Of a stretch of DNA of 11,967 bases, positions 6,856 through 11,967 are shown piece after piece. Every line of letters starts with the position of its first letter. Within the stretch, counting starts at the first letter, position 1. A program made the position numbers and the translations under genes. The DNA is taken from positions 1-11,967 of the forward strand of contig JBOGFI010000131.1 in assembly GCA_050743365.1 (NCBI GenBank), read 5' to 3'. Origin of the DNA: JBOGFI01 sp050743365. Lineage in GTDB: Bacteria; Actinomycetota; Acidimicrobiia; IMCC26256; JACDBD01. Below the pieces are notes generated by a model. That model was not told the origin of the DNA. It was given only the letters and a program-made list of their open reading frames with translations, and made no database searches.

Positions 6856-7464
6856 GTGAGACGGTCGAAGAGCGACGTGCTCGCCGGTCCCCGGGTCGAG
6901 CTGCGCGTCCTCTCGGCGCGGGACTTCGGCGCCTGGCGTGCCGTTCGCCTCCGTAGCCGGGACTGGCTCGAGCCGTGGGAGCCGTTGCCCGATCCGGCCA
7001 CACCCGACCCGGTCACCGACCCGGAGGCGTTCCGGGCCCGTTGCGGGGCGTGGGAGCGCCAGCGTCACTTCGACACTGCGTACGGTTTCGGCATGTTCCT
7101 GCGCGACGGTGCGTTCATCGGTGAGGTCAGCCTCGGCAGCGTGCAGCGCGGCCCGTTTCAGTCGGCGTTCGTGGGCTACTGGGTCGACGCCGAGCACGCC
7201 GGCCAGGGGCTGGTGCCCGAGGGCGTGGCCGTGCTCCTGCGTTACGGCTTCGAGGAGCTGGGGCTCCACCGCATCGAGGCCGCCATCGTTCCCCGCAACG
7301 CCGCCAGCCGGCGCGTGGTCGAGAAGCTCGGGATGCGCCAGGAGGGTGCGGCCTCACGCTTCCTCCAGATCCGGGGCGTGTGGGAAGACCACGTGCGCTA
7401 CGCCATGACCGCGGAGGAGTGGGACGAGCGCCGCGCCGAGATCATCGATAGGTTCCTGCGCTAG
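6856..7464 (+). CDS. GNAT acetyltransferase, RimJ/RimL type
   Basis: A 202-residue protein of the family that acetylates N-terminal amino groups of ribosomal proteins or small amines, using acetyl-CoA in the cytosol. The N-terminus has the RVELRVLSARDF opening and WLEPWEP (37-43). The acetyl-CoA pyrophosphate loop is AEHAGQGLVPEG (112-123), and the family's RIEAAIVPRNAASRRVVEKLGM block spans 139-160. GTG 6856 is the start, 18 bp after the acyl-CoA synthetase, so they are likely co-transcribed. The stop codon abuts the stop of the convergent crotonase gene with no base between. The natural substrate cannot be told from the sequence. Confidence 0.88.
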   Translation: MRRSKSDVLAGPRVELRVLSARDFGAWRAVRLRSRDWLEPWEPLPDPATPDPVTDPEAFRARCGAWERQRHFDTAYGFGMFLRDGAFIGEVSLGSVQRGPFQSAFVGYWVDAEHAGQGLVPEGVAVLLRYGFEELGLHRIEAAIVPRNAASRRVVEKLGMRQEGAASRFLQIRGVWEDHVRYAMTAEEWDERRAEIIDRFLR

Positions 7465-8214
7465 TTACCTCCGCGGCGCGAAGAAACCCTGCTCGAACGA
7501 CCAGACCTGGCGCTCGAGCTCCAGCGCCACCGCCTCGTCCATCGACGCGAGGCGCGGCGTCTCGCGCAGCGAGGCCTTGACGCGCACCGCCAGCTCGCGG
7601 GGCGCCGCGGCCGCCCTGTCCGCCAGGGCGACGGCCTCCTCGACGAGGATCTCCGCGGGGACGCACCGCCACGCCAGGCCGACGGCGGCGGCCCGCTCGC
7701 CGTCGAGGGCCTCGCCGGCCAGCACCATCGCCGCCGCCGCCTGGGGCCCGATCGCCTCGGTGAGCAGGCGGGTGTGACCGCCGCCGGGATGGATCCCCAG
7801 CCGCACGAAGCGAGGTTCGAAGCGCGCCCGCGGCGCCGCCAGCCGCACGTCGCAGGCCAGGGCGAGGTTGAGCCCGGCGCCGACGGCGGGCCCGTTCACT
7901 GCCGCCACCGTCGGGAGCGCGCACCGGTACACGCGCAGGAAGCCCTCGTACACGCTGCGCAACCCGGTGTCGCCGCCTGCCGCGCCGCGCCGGGTCGGGT
8001 GGCCGAGCTCGGCGAGGCTCCCCATGTCGGCCCCCGAGCAGAAGGCGGGCGGCGCGCCCGTCACGACCACCGCGCCCACGTCGTCGGCGGCCTCCAGCGC
8101 GTCCACCGCGGCCACGATCTCGTCGACCAAGCCGGCCGTGAGGGCGTTGCGCCGCTCGGGGTCGTCGAGGGTGAGGAGTGCCACCGGCCCGCGGCGCTCG
8201 ACACGGAGCGGCAT
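7465..8214 (-). CDS. Enoyl-CoA hydratase/isomerase-family (crotonase) protein lacking both catalytic glutamates
   Basis: A 249-residue crotonase-fold protein of normal length. The oxyanion-hole segments are present: FCSGAD (58-63) and NGPAVGAG (107-114). The two acid/base glutamates of classical enoyl-CoA hydratase (Glu144 and Glu164 in the rat enzyme) align without gaps to Asn116 in GLNLALACD and Phe136 in FEPRFVRLG. It should therefore bind acyl-CoA but is unlikely to hydrate enoyl-CoA in the usual way. It could catalyse another crotonase reaction or be a non-catalytic binding protein, as suggested for some actinobacterial EchA homologs. It starts at ATG 8214, 6 bp after the stop of the SDR gene, and is the last gene of the - strand cluster. 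Confidence 0.88.
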   Translation of the reverse strand: MPLRVERRGPVALLTLDDPERRNALTAGLVDEIVAAVDALEAADDVGAVVVTGAPPAFCSGADMGSLAELGHPTRRGAAGGDTGLRSVYEGFLRVYRCALPTVAAVNGPAVGAGLNLALACDVRLAAPRARFEPRFVRLGIHPGGGHTRLLTEAIGPQAAAAMVLAGEALDGERAAAVGLAWRCVPAEILVEEAVALADRAAAAPRELAVRVKASLRETPRLASMDEAVALELERQVWSFEQGFFAPRR

Positions 8215-8220
8215 GCGTGA

Positions 8221-9258
8221 CTACTCGCGGTTGCGCACGACGGCGGGGGAGTGGCGGAAGAAGGTCTCCACGTCGCGCTCGTAGCGGTACGCCGGCTGCC
8301 GCTCCCCCACGGTCGACTCGATCCGCAACCCCCGGGCGAAGTCCTCGACCGTGCCGGCCGACGTGAACCGGTACCGGAACCCGGCCTGCTTGTAGCGCGT
8401 GTTGTCGACACCCCGCCCATAGCGCAGCAGGGCGAGCATCTCCGGCGGCAGGTCGACGATGCGGAGAATGCGCAGCGGCTCGACGGCCAGGTTGGTGAGG
8501 ACGGGAGGCAGCGGGACCCGTCGCTTGCCCACGATCCGGCACGCCTCGCTCCAGGGGAGCGTCCCGTCGCCGGCGACGTTGTACACACCGGGGACGTCGG
8601 TGGTGGTCGCGTACACGAGCGCGCCGACGACGTCGTCCTCGTGGGTGAACTGGAGCCGGGGGTCGAAGCCCAGGATCTCGGGCACGACCGGGAGGCGCAT
8701 GGCGGTGGAGAACGGCGTCTGCATGTGGTCGCCGAGCACGTTGGTGAAACGCAGCATCGTGACGGTGACGTGCGGATTGTCCTCGGCGAAGTCGCTCACG
8801 AACGACTCGACCTCGAGCAGCGACCGCTCGATGCGGGTGCGCGCACCGGCGCTGCGCGGCATGTCCTCGCGGAAGAAGTACGGGTCGTGGTAGCTGGACC
8901 CGTAGACGAGCGTCGAGCTCTTGACCACCACCTTGCGGACCGGGCTCTGGGCGGTGCCGGCGGCGGCGAGCAGGTTCATGGTGCCGATCACGTTGATCTC
9001 GTGCAGCGCACGTCCGCTGAGCTCGGTCGAGTCGGCGATGAGGTGCGTGTGCAGGATCGTGTCGACCTCGGTGGCGTGCACGATGCGCTGGAGGATCGTG
9101 TACCCCGAGTCGGCCCTCACGAACTCGGTGCGCTCGAGGGGCAGGATCGGCTCGTGCGTGCCCAGCCCCACCACCACCTCGACGTCGCGGCGCGCTTCGA
9201 GCTCCTGGGCGAGGCGGCTGCCCCAGAAGGTCCCGATCCCGGTCACGAGTACCCGCAC
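8221..9258 (-). CDS. NAD-dependent epimerase/dehydratase-like extended SDR (galE2-like), without the canonical Tyr-Lys pair
   Basis: A 345-residue protein with an N-terminal Rossmann fold: VLVTGIGTFWGSRLA at 3-17, with the glycine-rich GxGxxxG. The SSTLVYG strand is at 114-120, followed by an extended-SDR C-terminal domain (QFTHEDDVVGAL, VYNVAGDGTLPW). The YxxxK expected about 26 residues after the SS pair reads TRIER (141-145), so the usual catalytic Tyr and Lys are not there. The gene is often named UDP-glucose 4-epimerase-like, but activity is doubtful. GTG 9258 is chosen because of a GGAG 8 bp upstream and because it starts right at the first beta strand; a longer start near 9291 is possible. 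The PlsC-like gene lies 39 bp upstream. From memory, mycobacteria have a similar adjacent pair, galE2 (Rv0501) and the acyltransferase Rv0502, which suggests a shared pathway, possibly an envelope lipid. Confidence 0.85.
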   Translation of the reverse strand: MRVLVTGIGTFWGSRLAQELEARRDVEVVVGLGTHEPILPLERTEFVRADSGYTILQRIVHATEVDTILHTHLIADSTELSGRALHEINVIGTMNLLAAAGTAQSPVRKVVVKSSTLVYGSSYHDPYFFREDMPRSAGARTRIERSLLEVESFVSDFAEDNPHVTVTMLRFTNVLGDHMQTPFSTAMRLPVVPEILGFDPRLQFTHEDDVVGALVYATTTDVPGVYNVAGDGTLPWSEACRIVGKRRVPLPPVLTNLAVEPLRILRIVDLPPEMLALLRYGRGVDNTRYKQAGFRYRFTSAGTVEDFARGLRIESTVGERQPAYRYERDVETFFRHSPAVVRNRE

Positions 9259-9266
9259 GCTCTCAG

Positions 9267-9270
9267 CTCC
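9267..9270 (-). promoter_or_regulatory. Ribosome binding site deciding the start of the SDR gene
   Basis: GGAG on the - strand, 8 bp before GTG 9258. It favours that codon over the in-frame start near 9291. Confidence 0.5.
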
Positions 9271-9297
9271 ACTCGCGCCGTGACGACGCAATCGTCA

Positions 9298-10221
9298 TCA
9301 GCCGAACCAGACGCTGCGCCGGCGGCGCAGCATGTCGTACACGGCGTCCTGGATCCGGCCGCGGATCCCGTCGGCTTGGTCCATCACGCGGCTCCGGGAG
9401 TAGCGCTCCAGGTTCGCCGACACGTCGAAGTGCACCGGCGGCAGGACTCGGAGCTTGAACTTGGCCGGGAAGTAGCCGATCAGGCCGAGGGGCCCGAGTG
9501 CCAGCATGTTGGCGGTGACGGGGAAGTAGGGGATGTTCAGGAGCTTTGCGAGCCGCGGGCTCTTCCACAGGATCGGCATCGACTCCTCGGCGCCGATCAC
9601 GGCGATGGGCACGACCGGCACGCCCGAGCGCATCGCGATCTCCACGAACCCGCCGCGCCCGAAGCGGTGCAGCTTGTAGCGGTCGCGGTAGAGCTTGCCG
9701 GTGCCCTTGGTGCCCTCGGGGAAGACCAGCACGAGTTGCCGGTCGTCGTGCAGCAGCCGGTAGGCGTTGTCGGGGTGCGCGGCCACACCTCCGACGCGGG
9801 CCCACACCGTGCCGACGCCCGGCAACGCCCGGAGGAGGGACTCGGCCAGCCCGTAGACCGGCCGGCTCAGCTCGGTCTCGATGCCGTGCATGATCACCGG
9901 GGCGTCGGAGGGGATGGCCCCGGCGTGGTTGGCGACGATCAGCGCGCCCCCGTCGGTCGGAACGTGCTCGAGCCCCTCCCACTCGGCCCGGAACCAGTGG
10001 CGATACAGCGGGTCGTACACGGCGCGCGCCACCTCGCGCATGCGCTCGCTCCGGCCCCACGCGTCGACGTCGCCCTTGCGGAGCCGCGCGTGGTCGAGGC
10101 CCTGGTCGGGCGCGGGGACGGGCACCAGGGACGTGCCCGGGGCGACGTCGGTGTCGGGGACGGCCCGGTCGGGCCGCCTGAGGTGGATGGTGGGGGCCTG
10201 GTGGTCCCACGCGTCGGTCAC
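9298..10221 (-). CDS. PlsC-like lysophospholipid/glycerolipid acyltransferase (Rv0502-like)
   Basis: A 307-residue protein with an LPLAT domain in its middle. Motif I is NHAGAIPSD (98-106), with His99 as the presumed catalytic base. The spacing to Asp106 is HX6D rather than the textbook HX4D, as I recall for the Rv0502-type subgroup. Motif III is FPEGTKG (167-173), for glycerol-phosphate binding. A proline-rich, probably disordered N-terminal segment of about 50 residues precedes the domain. Such enzymes transfer acyl chains from acyl-CoA or acyl-ACP to a lipid hydroxyl at the membrane. Start is GTG 10221. The PAP2 gene lies 58 bp upstream and the SDR 39 bp downstream. A PAP2 phosphatase next to an acyltransferase suggests phosphatidate/diacylglycerol or envelope-lipid metabolism, but the acceptor is unknown. 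Confidence 0.85.
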   Translation of the reverse strand: MTDAWDHQAPTIHLRRPDRAVPDTDVAPGTSLVPVPAPDQGLDHARLRKGDVDAWGRSERMREVARAVYDPLYRHWFRAEWEGLEHVPTDGGALIVANHAGAIPSDAPVIMHGIETELSRPVYGLAESLLRALPGVGTVWARVGGVAAHPDNAYRLLHDDRQLVLVFPEGTKGTGKLYRDRYKLHRFGRGGFVEIAMRSGVPVVPIAVIGAEESMPILWKSPRLAKLLNIPYFPVTANMLALGPLGLIGYFPAKFKLRVLPPVHFDVSANLERYSRSRVMDQADGIRGRIQDAVYDMLRRRRSVWFG

Positions 10222-10279
10222 CCGGGAAGCTCACCGCGTCCTGCGAGTCGGTGCAAACCGGCGGCTCTGCCGGCGGGCG

Positions 10280-11041
10280 TCACAACCGCGACGGTTCCTC
10301 CGTGGGCTCTCGCCGGCTCTCGTCGTAGGCGGCGCACGGGTACCGCTCGTGGGTGCGCTCGAAGAGCAGGTCGATCACGAGCAAATACAGGCAGCCGAAC
10401 AGAAGCGCGCCGACCACGTCGGACAGCCAGTGCACGCCGAGGTACACCCGGCTGGCGCCCACGATCAGGATGATGGTGCACGAGACGATCGTCGCCACCC
10501 ACCACCAGAAGCGCCGGTGGGTGAGCAGCGCGACCACCGGCGGCACCAGGCCCCAGAGCGCGATGGCGGCCATGACGTGACCGGTCGGGAAGGACGGCCC
10601 CCGCCCGCCGACCAGCTGGTCGAGGTCGGGGCGGTCGCGATCCACGATGACCTTGAGCGTCCACTCGATGAGCGGCCGGGCCAGGGCGGCCACCAGCAGC
10701 AGACCGAACAACGGCCGGCACGTGCGCCACACCAGCGCCAGCAGCAGCGCCAGTCCCGTGACGACGACCTGGAGGCCCCCGAACCTGCTCATGTAGAGGA
10801 AGAAGTCGTCGAGCGTGCCGCTGCGGTGGTCCTCGACCCAGTGCTGGACGGGCTCGTCCCAGGTGAGCAGGAGGTCGCCGTGGTCGACGGCGGCGGCGAT
10901 CGCCAGCGAGACGAAGACGATCACGATCACGGGAACCGTGAGCGGCGATCGCAGCAGGAGTCCGGCCGGGGTGGCCGGCGGACGACCGTGGAGCGTGGTG
11001 ACGGTCGCGTCCGGCCGGCGGTCGGCGGTCGCCGCCGGCAT
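10280..11041 (-). CDS. PAP2-family membrane phosphatase
   Basis: A 253-residue integral membrane protein with about six hydrophobic segments (roughly 33-52, 88-106, 110-126, 155-173, 180-197 and 210-227). It carries the three PAP2 motifs: KX6RP (Lys130 to Pro138, KVIVDRDRP), SFPTGH (150-155, with His155), and SR-x5-H-x3-D (Ser197, Arg198, His204, Asp208). His204 should be the nucleophile. The family removes phosphate from phosphatidic acid, isoprenyl pyrophosphates or related lipids on the outer face of the membrane. ATG 11041 is chosen; a GTG directly before it is equivalent. It heads a probable operon with the acyltransferase, SDR and crotonase. The C-terminal tail after about 228 is charged and cytosolic or disordered. 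The precise substrate is not readable. Confidence 0.9.
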   Translation of the reverse strand: MPAATADRRPDATVTTLHGRPPATPAGLLLRSPLTVPVIVIVFVSLAIAAAVDHGDLLLTWDEPVQHWVEDHRSGTLDDFFLYMSRFGGLQVVVTGLALLLALVWRTCRPLFGLLLVAALARPLIEWTLKVIVDRDRPDLDQLVGGRGPSFPTGHVMAAIALWGLVPPVVALLTHRRFWWWVATIVSCTIILIVGASRVYLGVHWLSDVVGALLFGCLYLLVIDLLFERTHERYPCAAYDESRREPTEEPSRL

Positions 11042-11078
11042 CACGGGGCCGGTCCGGGCGTGGAGGCGGCGTGCATGT

Positions 11079-11336
11079 CTACCGACGGTAGCTCGGCGCC
11101 GGGGCCTCCCTCGAGGCAGCGAACTTCCGGTAGGCGGCGGTGGTGACGGCAGCCGCAGGCGGGACGCGGAAGCCCCGCCCGACGAGCACGTCGAGGGACG
11201 CGCCCTTCCCGCCGACCTCGTCCGAGGGATGCCCGGACCCGTCGAGCGCGACCACGAGTCGCGACTCGCCCGTCGGCCGACGGGCCATGATCCCGGCGCT
11301 CGTCCCCACGAGTGGCGCACCCCCTTCGAGCGTCAC
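11079..11336 (-). pseudogene. Remnant of a PEP synthase/PPDK N-terminal domain (truncated)
   Basis: An 85-residue frame. Residues about 39-70 match the start of the pyruvate-phosphate dikinase/PEP-synthase ATP-binding domain: EVGGKGASLDVL, then GFRVPPAAAVTTAAYRKF. This domain normally spans about 300 residues and belongs to an enzyme of 800 or more. Here it ends about 15 residues later at a TAG, and PAP2 starts 37 bp further on. No PPDK-like sequence is seen downstream, so this looks like a decayed or deleted gene. GTG 11336 is the longest start; ATG 11288 sits closer to the domain. A short expressed protein cannot be excluded, but it could not carry out the enzyme reaction. Confidence 0.65.
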
Positions 11337-11350
11337 CTTCTGAACCCCGA

Positions 11351-11372
11351 CCCCGGCGAAAGCATTCCGGGG
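11351..11372 (-). terminator. Weak hairpin between the MATE gene and the PPDK remnant
   Basis: CCCCGG (11351-11356) and CCGGGG (11367-11372) can form a 6-bp GC stem with a 10-nt loop, just after the transporter's stop codon. There is no T-run, so an intrinsic terminator is doubtful; it may only attenuate transcription or be a chance palindrome in GC-rich DNA. Confidence 0.25.
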
Positions 11373-11381
11373 CCGCCAGTC

Positions 11382-11967
11382 TTACCGCCGCGCCCGGAGG
11401 TGGCGAACGACACCACCCTGGTCCTGGCTGTAGGAACGGACCGCACCGGTCACCAGCCAGCCTCCGCCCAGGAATCGGCCCACGTTGCCGACCAGGCGTG
11501 CCCCCATGAACAGGCAGATCGCTCCCCACAGCCACAGCAGGCCCCCGTCGAGAGCCAGCACGGCCAGTGCCGCCGGCGTGAACACGAGGAAGCTGGCCGC
11601 GGCCATCGCGCCCGCGAGGTAGCGGACGTCGCCGGCACCGATCAGCACGCCGTCGAGCACGAACACCACCCCGGCGACGGGTTGGAAGACCGCGGCGACG
11701 AGCAGCACCGGCAACAGCAGGTCCCGGACCGCGGTGTCGTTGGTGAACAGCACGCCGACGAACGGCGCTGCAGCGGCCAACCCCAGTCCGGTGACCACGC
11801 CCGAGAGCAGACCCCAGCGGACCATCCGGTCGGTGACCGCCCGGGTGACGTCGAGGTTCCCCGCCCCGAGGTAGCGGCCGGTGATCGCCTGCGCGGCGAT
11901 CGCGATCGCGTCGAGCGCGAACGCGAGGAAGGTCCACAGCGTCATCGCGAGCTGCTGGGTCGCGGTC
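11382..11967 (-). CDS. MATE/DinF-family efflux transporter, C-terminal part (5' end outside window)
   Basis: The frame is open to the window edge and shows 194 residues, roughly the last 45% of a typical 440-residue MATE protein. The segment begins ATQQLAMTLWTFLAFALDA and continues AIAAQAITGRYLGAG, a signature of the DinF branch. About five to six hydrophobic segments follow, with VLDGVLIGAGDVRYL matching the conserved block of the second MATE half. Members export cationic drugs or metabolites using Na+ or H+ gradients across the cytoplasmic membrane. The ATG at 11945 is internal, not the start, because the family sequence continues upstream of it. The C-terminus ends in a basic, non-membrane tail. 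Substrate unknown. Confidence 0.85.
   Translation of the reverse strand, partial: TATQQLAMTLWTFLAFALDAIAIAAQAITGRYLGAGNLDVTRAVTDRMVRWGLLSGVVTGLGLAAAAPFVGVLFTNDTAVRDLLLPVLLVAAVFQPVAGVVFVLDGVLIGAGDVRYLAGAMAAASFLVFTPAALAVLALDGGLLWLWGAICLFMGARLVGNVGRFLGGGWLVTGAVRSYSQDQGGVVRHLRARR

Noticed and set aside
7442..8542. - strand frame overlapping the crotonase and SDR
   Set aside because: Alternative frame over two genes with clear motifs; Arg/Gly/Ala-rich.
8251..10473. 740-residue + strand open frame
   Set aside because: Spans antisense to the SDR and acyltransferase genes and both intergenic gaps; His/Arg/Gly/Pro-rich with no domain. Typical GC-rich shadow.
9881..11146. 421-residue + strand open frame
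   Set aside because: Antisense to PAP2 and part of the acyltransferase; low-complexity composition.

Overview
The window is GC-rich, densely coding DNA of the actinobacterial type. Most genes start with GTG and one probably with TTG. Protein resemblances (a PF10706-like nucleotidyltransferase, an actinobacterial-style acyl-CoA ligase, a galE2-like SDR next to a PlsC-like acyltransferase) fit an actinobacterium, perhaps Acidimicrobiia, but the sequence alone does not fix the taxon. I see no rRNA, tRNA, CRISPR array, transposase or integrase.

Left part (1-1935, + strand): the tail of an unidentified gene, a class V PLP aminotransferase of the serine/alanine-glyoxylate type, and a small nucleotidyltransferase. 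The nucleotidyltransferase runs past its expected C-terminus into a 42-bp fragment copied from the oligoribonuclease gene orn.

Middle part (1972-4264): three paralogous secreted proteins of about 226-240 residues with no function I can name. One is on the - strand and two are in tandem on the + strand. They are divergently arranged around an intergenic region that carries a large, almost exactly centred inverted repeat. Each has a signal peptide, a 'LDY' block, two conserved cysteines 47-51 residues apart, and a C-terminal block ending in a charged helix. This locus, bracketed by the direct repeat shared with orn, is the best candidate in the window for something undescribed.

Next part (4273-7464): orn on the - strand, then divergently a 646-residue AMP-forming acyl-CoA synthetase and a RimJ/RimL-type GNAT acetyltransferase on the + strand.

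Right part (7465-11967, all - strand, read right to left): the C-terminal part of a MATE/DinF transporter, a truncated piece of a PEP synthase/PPDK N-terminal domain, a PAP2 phosphatase, a PlsC-like acyltransferase, an extended SDR and a crotonase. The last four are close together (gaps of 58, 39 and 6 bp) and probably form a lipid-related operon. Several enzymes here lack canonical catalytic residues: the crotonase has neither acid/base glutamate and the SDR lacks the Tyr-Lys pair. Names based on family membership should therefore be taken cautiously.
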